Assembly (NCBI RefSeq): GCF_046297895.1
Contig: NZ_JBKBHC010000003.1
Coordinates: forward strand, 248,001 to 312,000
Reading direction: 5' to 3'
Source of the DNA: Ferrovibrio sp046297895
Lineage (GTDB): Bacteria > Pseudomonadota > Alphaproteobacteria > Ferrovibrionales > Ferrovibrionaceae
DNA: 64,000 nt
The translations under genes were made by a program, and so were the position numbers. Numbering within the stretch: position 1 is the first letter of the stretch; every line of letters begins with the position of its first letter. A model generated the notes under the pieces. It was not told the DNA's origin. It worked only from the letters and a program-made list of their open reading frames with translations, and did not search any database. Positions 32,902 to 43,860 of this stretch are shown here, in pieces.

Positions 32902-33612
32902 ATGAAAGCCGCCGACATCATGACCAGTCCTGTCTACACCGTCGCCCATGATGCCAAGGTGGCCGAGGCTGTGCGCCTGATGCTGCAGAAGCATGTCAGC
33001 GGCCTGCCGGTGGTGGATGCGGCCGGCAAGCTGGTCGGCATGGTCACCGAGGGCGACTTCCTTCGCCGCAGCGAGATCGGCACTGCCCGGCGCCGGTCGC
33101 GCTGGCTCGAGATGCTGCTGGGCCCCGGTGCCCAGGCCGAGACCTACACCCACAGCCATGGCCGCCGCGTCGACGAGGTGATGACACGCGACCCGGTCGC
33201 CATCGCCGAAGACACCTTAACGGCCGAAATCGTTCGGCTGATGGAAAAACACCGCGTGAAGCGCCTGCCGGTGGTCCGCGACGGCAAGCCGGTCGGCATC
33301 GTCAGCCGCGCCAACCTGCTGCATATGTTTGCCGGCGCGCTGGCCGACGTGAAGCCGGTGGCGGCCAGCGACACGGCGATCCGCGAGCACATCCAGGCCG
33401 AGATGAAGGCGCAGTCCTGGGCACCGACCGGCAGCACCAACATCATCGTGCGCGACGGCGTGGTGCAGCTCTGGGGCACCATTTTCGACGAACGCGAGCG
33501 CCAGGCCCTGAAGGTGCTGGCCGAAGGCGCGCCCGGCGTGAAGGGCGTCGAGGATCACCTGATCTGGCTGGAGCCGATGTCGGGTCTCTATCTCGAACCG
33601 CCCAAAGTCTGA
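32902..33612 (+). CDS. CBS-pair and BON domain protein
   Basis: A 236-residue soluble protein with two CBS motifs followed by a BON domain. The first CBS is at 1-60 (AADIMTSPVYTVAHDAKVAEAVRLM and GLPVVDAAGKLVGMVTEGDFLRR), the second at about 92-150 (VDEVMTRDPVAIAEDTLTAEIVRLM and RLPVVRDGKPVGIVSRANLLHM), and the BON domain at about 165-225 (IREHIQAEM to GVKGVEDHLI). CBS pairs bind adenine nucleotides. AGGAGA precedes the ATG at 32902. Role in signalling or envelope stress is not known. It follows the HTH gene after 65 bases. Confidence 0.88.
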   Translation: MKAADIMTSPVYTVAHDAKVAEAVRLMLQKHVSGLPVVDAAGKLVGMVTEGDFLRRSEIGTARRRSRWLEMLLGPGAQAETYTHSHGRRVDEVMTRDPVAIAEDTLTAEIVRLMEKHRVKRLPVVRDGKPVGIVSRANLLHMFAGALADVKPVAASDTAIREHIQAEMKAQSWAPTGSTNIIVRDGVVQLWGTIFDERERQALKVLAEGAPGVKGVEDHLIWLEPMSGLYLEPPKV

Positions 33613-33615
33613 GTC

Positions 33616-34098
33616 TCAAGCCTTCGCGGCGTCCGGGCCGATCTTCCAGCGCGGCGTGGCGGTCATCACCAGGTCGCCGGCGGTATCGCGCAGTTCCACG
33701 CGGCCCGACAGGCTCTGCGGCCGCGACCAGTCCAGCGGCTCCACCTCGCATTGCGCCGTCACCGCGCCGCGCGCCTTCTTGACGAATTCGGTGTCGAAAC
33801 CGGTGACGATCCAGCGCGCGCCCTGCGCCGGCTGGCGGCTCATGATGGCGAGATTGGCGGTCAGTTCGGCCAGATTCGTCAGCGCCACGGCATGGATCGA
33901 GCGCAGGTGGTTGCGCACGGCACGGCGGTCGGCCATCTGCGCCCTGGCGCTGCCCGGCATCAGGCTCAGCACGCGGGCATTGATGGTGGCGGCATAGGGC
34001 ACGGTCAGGCCGATCAGGCGGCTGAATAGCCACGAGCCGAAGGGCAGACGTGAGACGCGCTGCCATTGCTGCAGGATGGCAGGTTCGTTGCGGGACAT
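33616..34098 (-). CDS. DUF4442 hotdog-fold protein
   Basis: A 160-residue hotdog-fold protein of the DUF4442/PaaI-like thioesterase group. Conserved elements are NARVLSLMPGSARAQMADRRAVRNHLRSIHAVALTNLAELTANLAIM (positions about 41-86; the helix after Asn-His-x-x-Ser-Ile-His-Ala) and GFDTEFVKKARGAVTAQC. Acyl-CoA thioesterase activity is plausible but unproven. It starts one base after the stop of the TetR gene and is therefore in one operon with it. Confidence 0.78.
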   Translation of the reverse strand: MSRNEPAILQQWQRVSRLPFGSWLFSRLIGLTVPYAATINARVLSLMPGSARAQMADRRAVRNHLRSIHAVALTNLAELTANLAIMSRQPAQGARWIVTGFDTEFVKKARGAVTAQCEVEPLDWSRPQSLSGRVELRDTAGDLVMTATPRWKIGPDAAKA

Positions 34099-34099
34099 G

Positions 34100-34768
34100 T
34101 CATGTCTTCCTTGTCTTGCGGATGGCGGCGGGAACGGCGATGGCGTCCCAGATCAGGTCGGTCAGTCTCTGTGCCGCGGCGCCCGGCTTCAGGCTGGTGC
34201 GGCCGGCGCGCGCCATGCGCAGCCAGTTCTGCACCGGGCCGATCACCAGGCTGAGCAGCAGTTCGGGTGGCAGCGGCTTCAGGATGCCGGCGGCTATCGC
34301 CGGTTTCAGGCGGCGCACCAGCGGGCGCAGGAAATCGGTGGTGCCGTGCTGCAGCCGCGTTTCGGCCTCGGCGAGCGCGCGGTGATGGCGGTGTTCGGCC
34401 AGGAAGCGCGCCGCGGCCGGATTCAGCATCGACCAGGCGATGTGCGATTTGACGAACGCCTCCAGAAGGGCGCGGGCGCCATCATGGCGTGCCAGTTCGG
34501 CTGCCATTGTGGTGCGATAACGCCCCAGCAGGTCTTCATACAGGGCGGTGACCAGCCCCTCGCGGCTGCCGAAATGGTGATACAGGCTGCCGATCGAGAT
34601 GCCGGCCGCGTCACGCACCTCCTCGATGGTGGTCATTTCCACGCCCTGCGCGTCGAACAGCGCCAGGGCCTCCACCAGCGCGCGCTGGCGCGTGCCGGGC
34701 TTGCTGCCGCCGGCCTCGGCGGGTGCGGCGGGATAGGCAGGTGCGATGCGGCGGGCGGCCCTGGTCAT
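34100..34768 (-). CDS. TetR/AcrR family regulator
   Basis: A 222-residue repressor-type regulator. The N-terminal HTH is at about residues 25-72 (TRQRALVEALALFDAQGVEMTTIEEVRDAAGISIGSLYHHFGSREGLVTALYEDLL; recognition helix at ISIGSLYHHFGSR). The C-terminal ligand domain is helical and unassigned. A 32-base palindrome immediately upstream (34786-34817) lies between it and the divergent nitronate monooxygenase, so it probably controls both itself and that gene. Confidence 0.88.
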   Translation of the reverse strand: MTRAARRIAPAYPAAPAEAGGSKPGTRQRALVEALALFDAQGVEMTTIEEVRDAAGISIGSLYHHFGSREGLVTALYEDLLGRYRTTMAAELARHDGARALLEAFVKSHIAWSMLNPAAARFLAEHRHHRALAEAETRLQHGTTDFLRPLVRRLKPAIAAGILKPLPPELLLSLVIGPVQNWLRMARAGRTSLKPGAAAQRLTDLIWDAIAVPAAIRKTRKT

Positions 34769-34785
34769 GGCCGGGTTATAGCAGC

Positions 34786-34817
34786 ATTAGAATATTTTTC
34801 TAGAATAATATTCTAAT
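34786..34817. promoter_or_regulatory. Large palindromic operator between TetR and nitronate monooxygenase
   Basis: Arms ATTAGAATATT and AATATTCTAAT are perfect inverted repeats around a ten-base centre containing TCTAGA; 30 of 32 bases are symmetric. It lies 17 bases before the TetR start and 95 bases before the monooxygenase start and is very AT-rich compared with its surroundings. Autoregulation by the adjacent TetR protein is the simplest reading. Confidence 0.7.
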
Positions 34818-34912
34818 CGCTCCAATCGACACAATTTTGCTGCCGCCATCCCCTTGGCGGCCGCTGCGGAAAGGCGCAGTCTGGTGCCAGACCCATCCGG
34901 GGAGAAAACACC

Positions 34913-35977
34913 ATGACAAAAGATTTTATCCGCCGACTCGGCATCGACCATCCGCTGCTGCTGGCCCCGATGGCCGGTGAAACCGCAAAGCCGGCGCTGG
35001 CCATTGCCGTCTCCAACGCCGGCGCGCTGGGGGCGCTGGGCGGGGCCTACATGGCGCCGCAAACCCTGCGCGAGGCCATCCGCGCCATCCGCGCCGGTAC
35101 CCAGCGGCCCTTCCACATCAACCTGTTCGCGCCGACATCCTGGACGGCTGATCCGGCGAAGATGGCCGCTTATCGCGAGGAGCTGGGGCAGGCCCATGCC
35201 ACGCTCGGCCTGGCCGGGCCCGACCTGCCCAACAGCTACGAGGAATCCTTCGAGGCGCAATTCGCGGTGGTGCTGGAAGAGGTCCCGCCGGTCTTCAGCA
35301 CGACCTTCGGTGCCCTCGCGCCCGATCGGGTGGCGGCCCTGAAAAGCCGTGGCATCCTGGTGCTGGGCACCGCCACCACGGTGGCGGAGGCGCGGGCCCT
35401 CGCGCAGACCGGCGTGGATGCCATCATCGCGCAGGGTGCCGAAGCCGGCGGCCATCGCGGCAGCTTCCTCGCCAGCGTCGAACACAGCCTGGTCGGCACC
35501 ATGGCGCTGGTGCCGCAGATCGTGTCGGCCGTGAACCTGCCGGTGATCGCGGCCGGCGGCATCGGCGATGGCCGCGGCATCGCCGCAGCTCTCTGCCTGG
35601 GCGCCAGCGCCGTGGCCCTGGGCACCAGCTTCCTGCTGGCCGACGAGATGGCGCTGTCGCCCGGCTACAAGGCGCTGCTGCAGAGCGAGCAGGCCGAGAA
35701 CACGGCACTCACCCGCGCCTTCTCCGGGCGGCATGCCCGCGGCATCCGCAATGCCTTTCTCGACCGCCTGGCCGGCCGCGACGACATCATTCCCGATTTT
35801 CCGGTCGCCAATGCCATGAGCAAGGCGATGCGCGGCGCTGCCTCGAAGGCGGGCCAGACTGACTATCAGTCGCTCTGGGCCGGCCAGGCCGCCCGACTGG
35901 CGCGGCCCGAACCGGCGGCGGCCATCATCGCCCGCCTGCTGGCCGAGGCAAGGCAGGCATTGCAGACCGGGCTGTGA
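34913..35977 (+). CDS. Nitronate monooxygenase family flavoprotein
   Basis: A 354-residue TIM-barrel FMN protein of the nitronate monooxygenase/2-nitropropane dioxygenase family, which oxidises alkyl nitronates such as propionate 3-nitronate. FMN-binding features are PLLLAPMAGETAKPALAIAVSNAGALGALGGAYM (key Ala-Pro-Met-Ala, about 16-20), IIAQGAEAGGHRGSF (with the catalytic-region His, about 175-189), PVIAAGGIGDGRGIAAALCLGASAVALGTSFLLADE (key Gly-Gly-Ile-x-Asp-Gly). ATG at 34913 follows GGGGAGAAAACACC. Divergent TetR control is likely. Confidence 0.87.
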   Translation: MTKDFIRRLGIDHPLLLAPMAGETAKPALAIAVSNAGALGALGGAYMAPQTLREAIRAIRAGTQRPFHINLFAPTSWTADPAKMAAYREELGQAHATLGLAGPDLPNSYEESFEAQFAVVLEEVPPVFSTTFGALAPDRVAALKSRGILVLGTATTVAEARALAQTGVDAIIAQGAEAGGHRGSFLASVEHSLVGTMALVPQIVSAVNLPVIAAGGIGDGRGIAAALCLGASAVALGTSFLLADEMALSPGYKALLQSEQAENTALTRAFSGRHARGIRNAFLDRLAGRDDIIPDFPVANAMSKAMRGAASKAGQTDYQSLWAGQAARLARPEPAAAIIARLLAEARQALQTGL

Positions 35978-36100
35978 GCCGGTCCCGGCCCTTGTCATTG
36001 GGGCCCGGGCCTTTAGAGTCTCCCGGTCTTATCGAGCATCGGGCTTAACAACATTCGGGCCCCCGGTTATCGCGCCGGAGCCTGTCCTGGGGAGCGAGTC

Positions 36101-37600
<1,500 letters not shown>

Positions 37601-37619
37601 CATACTGATGCGGAAACCG

Positions 37620-37656
37620 AACGGGCGGCGGGTGCCTCTGCCGCCCGTTTCGTTTT
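37620..37656 (+). terminator. Rho-independent terminator of mmsA
   Basis: The stem AACGGGCGGC with GCCGCCCGTT around a ten-base loop is followed by TCGTTTT on the plus strand, 19 bases after the mmsA stop and just before the zapE ribosome site. Confidence 0.87.
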
Positions 37657-37667
37657 AAAGAAGCCCA

Positions 37668-38795
37668 ATGTCCATCCTCGAAGCCTACCGCGCCAAACTC
37701 GCCACCCGGGAAATCGCCGAAGACCCGGCGCAGGAACTGGCGGTTGAGAAGCTGGAACTGCTCAGCCGCCGGCTGGCGCATTACCGGCCAGGCGAGGATG
37801 GCTGGCTGCAGAAGCTCAGCTTCGGCCGCAAGCGCGAGCCGGCACCGCAGGGCCTGTATATCTACGGCGATGTCGGGCGCGGCAAATCCATGCTGATGGA
37901 CCTGTTCTTCGGCATGGCTCCGGTGGAGAAGAAACGCCGCGTGCATTTCCATGCCTTCATGCAGGAAGTGCATGCCGAAATCTTCCGCTATCGCCAGCTG
38001 CCCGACGACGACGCGGAAAAGAAAAAAGGCGGCGACGACCCGATCCGGCCGCTGGCCAAGAAGATCGCCGAGGCGAGCTGGCTGCTCTGCTTCGACGAAT
38101 TGCAGGTCACCGACGTGGCCGATGCCATGATCCTGGGCCGCCTGTTCGAGAAACTGTTCGAGCGCGGCGTGGTGGTGATCGCTACCTCCAACCGTGCGCC
38201 CGACGACCTGTATCAGGGCGGGCTGAACCGCCAGCTTTTTCTGCCCTTCATCGCGCTTTTCAAGGACAAGCTCGACGTGCTGCATCTGGCGGCCCAGCGC
38301 GACTACCGCCTGCAGCGCCTGAGTCGCGAGAAGGTCTGGTTCAGCCCGTTGAGCGCGAAGTCGACGCTGGCGCTGGATCGTGCCTGGGACCTGCTCACCG
38401 ATGCTGCTGAAGGCAGGCCGATGGATCTTGAACTATTGGGACGCAAGCTGCATGTGCCCGAACAGGCGCGCGGCGTGGCGCGCTTTACCTTCGGCGACCT
38501 GTGCGAGGCGGCGCTGGGCCCGGCGGATTTCCTCGCCATCGCGCGCAGCTTCCACACCGTGATGATCGACGGCATCCCCACGCTCAGTCCGGCCCGCCGC
38601 AACGAGGCCAAGCGGTTCGTGACGCTGGTCGATACCCTGTATGAGGCCAAGGTGAAGCTGCTGGCCACCGCCGAGGCGCCGCCCGAGACGCTATACCCCG
38701 AAGGCGACGGGGCCTTCGAATTCCAGCGCTGCGTGTCGCGGCTCAACGAGATGCAGAGCGAGGATTACCGCGCTCTGGCCCACGCGGCCCAATAG
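37668..38795 (+). CDS. zapE: Cell division protein ZapE / AFG1-like ATPase
   Basis: A 375-residue AAA-type ATPase that in Escherichia coli acts on the Z-ring during constriction; mitochondrial AFG1 relatives help degrade oxidase subunits. The Walker A motif is YIYGDVGRGKSMLMDLFF (about 63-80), HFHAFMQEVHAEI follows, Walker B is WLLCFDELQVTDVADAMIL (about 137-155) and the sensor region is VVVIATSNRAPDDLYQGGLNRQLFLPFI. In many alphaproteobacteria it lies near sucAB/mdh; here sdh genes are nearby. Single gene with a terminator upstream. Confidence 0.92.
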   Translation: MSILEAYRAKLATREIAEDPAQELAVEKLELLSRRLAHYRPGEDGWLQKLSFGRKREPAPQGLYIYGDVGRGKSMLMDLFFGMAPVEKKRRVHFHAFMQEVHAEIFRYRQLPDDDAEKKKGGDDPIRPLAKKIAEASWLLCFDELQVTDVADAMILGRLFEKLFERGVVVIATSNRAPDDLYQGGLNRQLFLPFIALFKDKLDVLHLAAQRDYRLQRLSREKVWFSPLSAKSTLALDRAWDLLTDAAEGRPMDLELLGRKLHVPEQARGVARFTFGDLCEAALGPADFLAIARSFHTVMIDGIPTLSPARRNEAKRFVTLVDTLYEAKVKLLATAEAPPETLYPEGDGAFEFQRCVSRLNEMQSEDYRALAHAAQ

Positions 38796-38799
38796 CCGG

Positions 38800-40149
38800 T
38801 CAGTTCGGCAGCAGCAGGTCGCGGGCGCGGTCCAGCCGCGCATTGGTGAACTGCGCGCCGCTCAGCAGCGCGCCTTCGAAACGGCCGTCGGTGAGATCGG
38901 CCCCGGTCAGGTCGGCGCCCGACAGGTTGGCTTCGCGCATATCGACGCCGACCAGGCTGGCGCCGCTCAGATTAGAGGCAACCAGCAGGGCCTTCTTCAG
39001 CTTGGCGGCGCTCAGGTTGGTGCGCGCGGTGCGGCTGTTGGGCGCTTCCTCGCGGATGGCGGCCAGATTGGCGCCCGAGAGATCGGCGCCATCCAGCGTG
39101 GCGCGCGTCAGGCTGGCGCCGCGCAGGTTCGACTTGGTCAGGTTCGCGCCGCGCAGGTCGGCGAAATTCAGACGCGCCAGCGCCAGGTTGGCCTGCGCCA
39201 GCTTGGCGTTCGTGAAGCGGGCGCGTTCCAGCAGCGCGCCCATCAGGTTGATGCCCTGCAAATCGCGGCCGGAGAAATCGAAATCGCTCAAATCCGCGCG
39301 CAGGCCCTGACGGCCTTCTGAATGAACCCACAGCTCGTGCTGGCGCAGCACATCGCTCAGGTCTTCCGGGGCATGGCGCGACGCGGCGGCAAAAATCGCG
39401 GCCGCCAATTCCGGCAGGGCGCGGCTTGCGGCATCGACAATGGCGCCGCGCAGATCGGCGCCGGCGAAGTTCGCGCCGCCGAAATTGGCGCCGGTGAGAG
39501 TGGCGCCGGAAAGGTTGGCGCCGGAGAAATCGGAATCCTGCAGGTCGGCCGCTTCGAGCCGGGCCGACATCATCTGCGCCTTGCGCAGGTCGGCACGGGC
39601 GAGGTTGCTGTCGTCCAGATTGGCGTCGGCGAAATCGGCGTGTAGCGCGAAGGCGCGGGCAAGCTGGGCGCCCGACAGGTCGGCACGCTGCGCCGAGGCG
39701 CCCGAAAGGTCGATGGCCCGCTTCGCCGGGCCGTTGTCGCTGATCTTGCCTTCCGAGTCATAGACCGGGGCCAGGGCCTCCACGCCGTTCGATTCGGCCA
39801 TGTTGGCGTCATTCAGGCCGGCCGCGCGCAGGCAGGCGCCGCGCAGATCGGCCCAGCGCAGGTCGGCGCCGTCCAGCGTGGCGTTGCGGAAATCCGAGCC
39901 GCCGCATTTCGACATCGACAGCCTGGCGCCATCCAGGCGGGCGCGGTGCAGGCGCGTGCCGGTCAGGTTGGCCAGGGTCAGGTTGGCGCCGGTCAGATCG
40001 GCATCGGAGAGGTCGGCGAAGGACAGGTCGGCCGGCTTTGCGTCGGTCTTGCCGGCCAGATGGGCCTCGTGTTCACGCAAAATGTCGCGCAGGCGCTCTG
40101 CGCTCATCTTGGTCAGGTGCGGGGGAGCCCCGCGGGTAAAATCGCCCAT
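38800..40149 (-). CDS. Pentapeptide-repeat protein
   Basis: A protein of about 449 residues made mostly of A(D/N)LXX pentapeptide repeats that stack into a right-handed quadrilateral beta-helix. Two repeat blocks are visible, about residues 38-215 and 265-440, separated by a helical, repeat-free stretch (LPELAAAIFAAASRHAPEDLSDVLRQHELW). The N-terminus MSAERLRDILREHEAHLAG and the second-block leader DVLRQHELWVHSEGRQG resemble each other, so the protein may be an internal duplication of a helix-plus-repeat unit. The start is uncertain: 40149 (MGDFTRG), 40182 and a Met 14 codons further in are all possible. Function unknown; some relatives mimic DNA or bind membranes. Confidence 0.82.
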   Translation of the reverse strand: MGDFTRGAPPHLTKMSAERLRDILREHEAHLAGKTDAKPADLSFADLSDADLTGANLTLANLTGTRLHRARLDGARLSMSKCGGSDFRNATLDGADLRWADLRGACLRAAGLNDANMAESNGVEALAPVYDSEGKISDNGPAKRAIDLSGASAQRADLSGAQLARAFALHADFADANLDDSNLARADLRKAQMMSARLEAADLQDSDFSGANLSGATLTGANFGGANFAGADLRGAIVDAASRALPELAAAIFAAASRHAPEDLSDVLRQHELWVHSEGRQGLRADLSDFDFSGRDLQGINLMGALLERARFTNAKLAQANLALARLNFADLRGANLTKSNLRGASLTRATLDGADLSGANLAAIREEAPNSRTARTNLSAAKLKKALLVASNLSGASLVGVDMREANLSGADLTGADLTDGRFEGALLSGAQFTNARLDRARDLLLPN

Positions 40150-40271
40150 AACGATCTGCGGCCTTGCTAAACAACCGTACACAGAAGAAACAGAGTCGGC
40201 CGCGAGTTTATCCCGGACCGGCCATGCCGATCCAGCCGTTTGCTCCCTGTATTGGCCGTAAGTCTAGCAGC

Positions 40272-41063
<792 letters not shown>

Positions 41064-41083
41064 GGGGAGCGTCCTCGTTTCCT

Positions 41084-42871
41084 TTAGTACACGCGCTTCT
41101 TGGGCTCGATATACGAGACCTCGTTGGTCAGGGTGTAGGTATGCACCGGGCGATAGTCGATGGTGACGTTGCCCTTGTCGCCGAGCCAGGTCAGCGTGTG
41201 CTTCATCCACTCCTTGTCGTCGCGCTCGGGATAATCCTCGCGTGCGTGGGCGCCGCGGCTTTCCTTGCGGTTCTCCGCCGAATGCATGGTCACGACGGCC
41301 TGGCGGATCAGGTTGTCGAGTTCCAGCGTCTCGACCAGGTCGGAATTCCAGACCAGCGAGCGGTCCGACACGCCGATATCCGGCATCATCGTGTAGACCT
41401 CGTCGATCAGGCCGACGCCTTCCTTCAGAACCTCGCCGGTGCGATAGACCGCGCAGTTGTTCTGCATGGCGCGCTGCATCTTGTCGCGGATCCGCGCGGT
41501 TGGGCTGCCGCCCTTGGCGTTGCGGAAGCGGTCCAGCCGCGCCAGCGCCTCGTCGCCGGCCTTCGGCATGTCCTTGTGCTTGGCGCCCTTCTCGACCACC
41601 TGAGCCGCGCGGATGGCGGCGGCGCGGCCGAACACCACCAGGTCGATCAGCGAATTCGAGCCCAGGCGGTTGGCGCCATGCACCGACACGCAGGCCGCTT
41701 CGCCCACGGCCATCAGGCCGGGCACCACCTTGTCGGGATTGCCGTCCTTCAGGGTGACGACTTCGCCGTGATAGTTGGTCGGGATGCCACCCATGTTGTA
41801 GTGCACGGTCGGCAGCACCGGGATCGGCTGCTTGGTCACGTCGACGCCGGCGAAGATCTTGGCGCTTTCCGAGATGCCGGGCAGGCGCTCGTGCAGGATC
41901 TTCGGATCCAGGTGATCCAGATGCAGATAGATGTGGTCCTTGTTCTTGCCCACGCCGCGGCCTTCGCGGATTTCCATGGTCATGGCGCGGCTCACCACGT
42001 CGCGCGAGGCCAGGTCCTTGGCCGATGGCGCGTAGCGTTCCATGAAGCGTTCGCCGGCCGAGTTGACGACATAGCCGCCCTCGCCGCGCGCGCCCTCGGT
42101 GATCAGGCAGCCGGCGCCATAGATGCCGGTCGGATGGAACTGCACGAATTCCATATCCTGCAGCGGCAGGCCGGCGCGCAGCACCATGCCGCCGCCGTCG
42201 CCCGTGCAGGTATGGGCCGAGGTGCAGGAGAAATAGGCGCGGCCATAGCCGCCGGTGGCCAGGACCACCATGTGGGCGCGGAAGCGGTGAATGGTGCCGT
42301 CGGCCAGGTTCCAGGCCATCACGCCGCGGCAGGCGCCGTCCTCATCCATGATCAGGTCGAGGGCGAAGTATTCGATGAAGAACTCGGTGTCGAATTTCAG
42401 CGACTGCTGGTACAGCGTGTGCAACATCGCATGGCCGGTGCGGTCGGCGGCGGCGCAGGTGCGCTGGGCCGGCTCGGCGCCAAAGCGCTTGGTCATGCCG
42501 CCGAAGGCGCGCTGGTAGATCTTGCCTTCCGCCGTGCGGCTGAACGGCACGCCGAAATGCTCCAGCTCGATCACCGCTGGCACCGCCTCGCGGCACATGT
42601 ATTCGATGGCGTCCTGGTCGCCGAGCCAGTCAGAGCCCTTGACGGTGTCGTACATGTGCCAGCGCCAGTCGTCCTCGCCCATGTTGCCGAGCGCGGCCGA
42701 GATGCCGCCCTGGGCCGCCACGGTGTGGCTGCGGGTGGGGAATACTTTCGAGATGCAGGCGGTCTTCAGGCCCGCCGCGGCAAGGCCCATGGTGGCGCGC
42801 AGGCCGGCGCCGCCGGCGCCGACGACAACGACATCGTAGAAATGATCGTGAACCTGATAGCTGGCGGGCAT
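41084..42871 (-). CDS. sdhA: Succinate dehydrogenase flavoprotein subunit
   Basis: A 595-residue FAD subunit that oxidises succinate to fumarate. The FAD-binding motif is DVVVVGAGGAGLRATMGLA (about 14-32); the histidine for covalent FAD is in FPTRSHTVAAQGGI (about 46-59). Catalytic residues lie in the THETGGVPT-equivalent YNMGGIPTNYHGEV and in the arginine of GEAACVSVHGANRLGSNSL. The C-terminus reads YRPVHTYTLTNEVSYIEPKKRVY. Start at 42871 is five bases after the sdhD stop. Confidence 0.97.
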   Translation of the reverse strand: MPASYQVHDHFYDVVVVGAGGAGLRATMGLAAAGLKTACISKVFPTRSHTVAAQGGISAALGNMGEDDWRWHMYDTVKGSDWLGDQDAIEYMCREAVPAVIELEHFGVPFSRTAEGKIYQRAFGGMTKRFGAEPAQRTCAAADRTGHAMLHTLYQQSLKFDTEFFIEYFALDLIMDEDGACRGVMAWNLADGTIHRFRAHMVVLATGGYGRAYFSCTSAHTCTGDGGGMVLRAGLPLQDMEFVQFHPTGIYGAGCLITEGARGEGGYVVNSAGERFMERYAPSAKDLASRDVVSRAMTMEIREGRGVGKNKDHIYLHLDHLDPKILHERLPGISESAKIFAGVDVTKQPIPVLPTVHYNMGGIPTNYHGEVVTLKDGNPDKVVPGLMAVGEAACVSVHGANRLGSNSLIDLVVFGRAAAIRAAQVVEKGAKHKDMPKAGDEALARLDRFRNAKGGSPTARIRDKMQRAMQNNCAVYRTGEVLKEGVGLIDEVYTMMPDIGVSDRSLVWNSDLVETLELDNLIRQAVVTMHSAENRKESRGAHAREDYPERDDKEWMKHTLTWLGDKGNVTIDYRPVHTYTLTNEVSYIEPKKRVY

Positions 42872-42875
42872 GGTC

Positions 42876-43271
42876 TTACACCCCAAGGAAAAGCTTGAGC
42901 ACGGAGAGCGCGGCGATGCCGCCGACGACGAAGACCGCGAAGGTTACGCCGAGCAGGCTGGCCAGCTTGAGGCCCTCGCTATGGACATAGTCCTCGATCA
43001 CCACCTGCAAACCGAGTTTCAGGTGCCAGAACACCGCCAGGATGGCGAGCAGGGCGACGATGGCGAAAACCGGATGGCGGAAGGCCGCGACGACGGCGGC
43101 ATGGTCGCCGGTCGCAAGCTTGAGGATGGCCGCCAGCATGATCAGCACCAGCGGGATCATCGCCACGGCGGTGACGCGCTGTACCCACCAATGCTGCACG
43201 CCTTCCTTGGCGGCGCCCAGGCCGCGCACGGATTTCAGCGGGCTGCGCATGGTCTTGTTGGTGTTGCTCAT
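42876..43271 (-). CDS. sdhD: Succinate dehydrogenase membrane anchor subunit
   Basis: A 131-residue hydrophobic subunit with three membrane segments that holds complex II in the inner membrane and shares heme b and the quinone site with SdhC. LGAAKEGVQHWWVQRVTAVAMIP at about 18-40 carries the conserved Arg, and the heme-ligand histidine is in VFWHLKLGLQVVIEDYVH (about 80-97). Ten bases separate it from sdhC. Confidence 0.9.
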   Translation of the reverse strand: MSNTNKTMRSPLKSVRGLGAAKEGVQHWWVQRVTAVAMIPLVLIMLAAILKLATGDHAAVVAAFRHPVFAIVALLAILAVFWHLKLGLQVVIEDYVHSEGLKLASLLGVTFAVFVVGGIAALSVLKLFLGV

Positions 43272-43281
43272 GGCGCGCTCC

Positions 43282-43668
43282 TCACTTCCAGGCGTAGGCG
43301 ATGATCCAGGCCAGCACGGTCAGCACGACCGAACCGACGATCACCAGCCAGGCCGAGCGGTTGGCGGCGGGGATGCTGAAGCCATAGCCGGCATCCCAGG
43401 CCAGATGTCGGATGCCATTCAGCAGATGGTAGAACAGCGCCCAGGTGAAGCCGAACAGGATCAGGCGGCCGAGCCACGAGCCCAGCAGCATCTGCACCCA
43501 GGCGTAGTATTCGGGGCCGGCGGCGGCGGCGACCAGCCACCAGGTCAGCAGCAGGGTGCCAAGGGCCAGGCCAACGCCGGTGACGCGATGCAGGATCGAC
43601 GAGGCCATGGTGACAGGCCAGCGGTAGACCTGCAGATGCGGGGAGAGCGGTCGTTCGACATTCGCCAT
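43282..43668 (-). CDS. sdhC: Succinate dehydrogenase cytochrome b556 subunit
   Basis: A 128-residue three-helix subunit of complex II. RPLSPHLQVYRWPVTMASSILHRVTGVGLALGTLLL (key Ser-x-x-His-Arg-x-Thr-Gly, about 26-33) and the heme-ligand histidine in FYHLLNGIRHLAWD (about 82-95) are standard. The start at 43668 gives the family N-terminus MANVERPLSPHLQVYRW; a longer frame to 43764 covers the promoter region. It is the first gene of sdhCDAB. Confidence 0.92.
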   Translation of the reverse strand: MANVERPLSPHLQVYRWPVTMASSILHRVTGVGLALGTLLLTWWLVAAAAGPEYYAWVQMLLGSWLGRLILFGFTWALFYHLLNGIRHLAWDAGYGFSIPAANRSAWLVIVGSVVLTVLAWIIAYAWK

Positions 43669-43806
43669 TTTGTGCGCCTTCGAGTGGGGACGGCGCGCCG
43701 GGATCGGTGGGATACGTCTCCTGATCGGCGCCCCGAAAGCGGGGCAGATACTAGACCCGGCCACCGCCTAGTCAATGACTGGCAGCCCTGTTTTTAACGA
43801 CCTAAA

Positions 43807-43840
43807 CCCGCTGCCGGCAAGGCAAATTGCCGGCAGCGGG
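43807..43840 (-). terminator. Strong hairpin after the ammonium transporter gene
   Basis: CCCGCTGCCGGCAA and TTGCCGGCAGCGGG form a perfect 14-base stem with a six-base loop, 20 bases past the amt stop. On the minus strand TTTAGG follows, a short U-tract, so it probably terminates amt before the sdh operon. Confidence 0.75.
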
Positions 43841-43860
43841 GATTGTCTGGGGCATCAGGT

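Noticed and set aside
35978..36100. Terminator after the nitronate monooxygenase
   Set aside because: The GGCCC/GGGCC arms near 35985-36010 are imperfect and there is no U-tract, so I did not call it.
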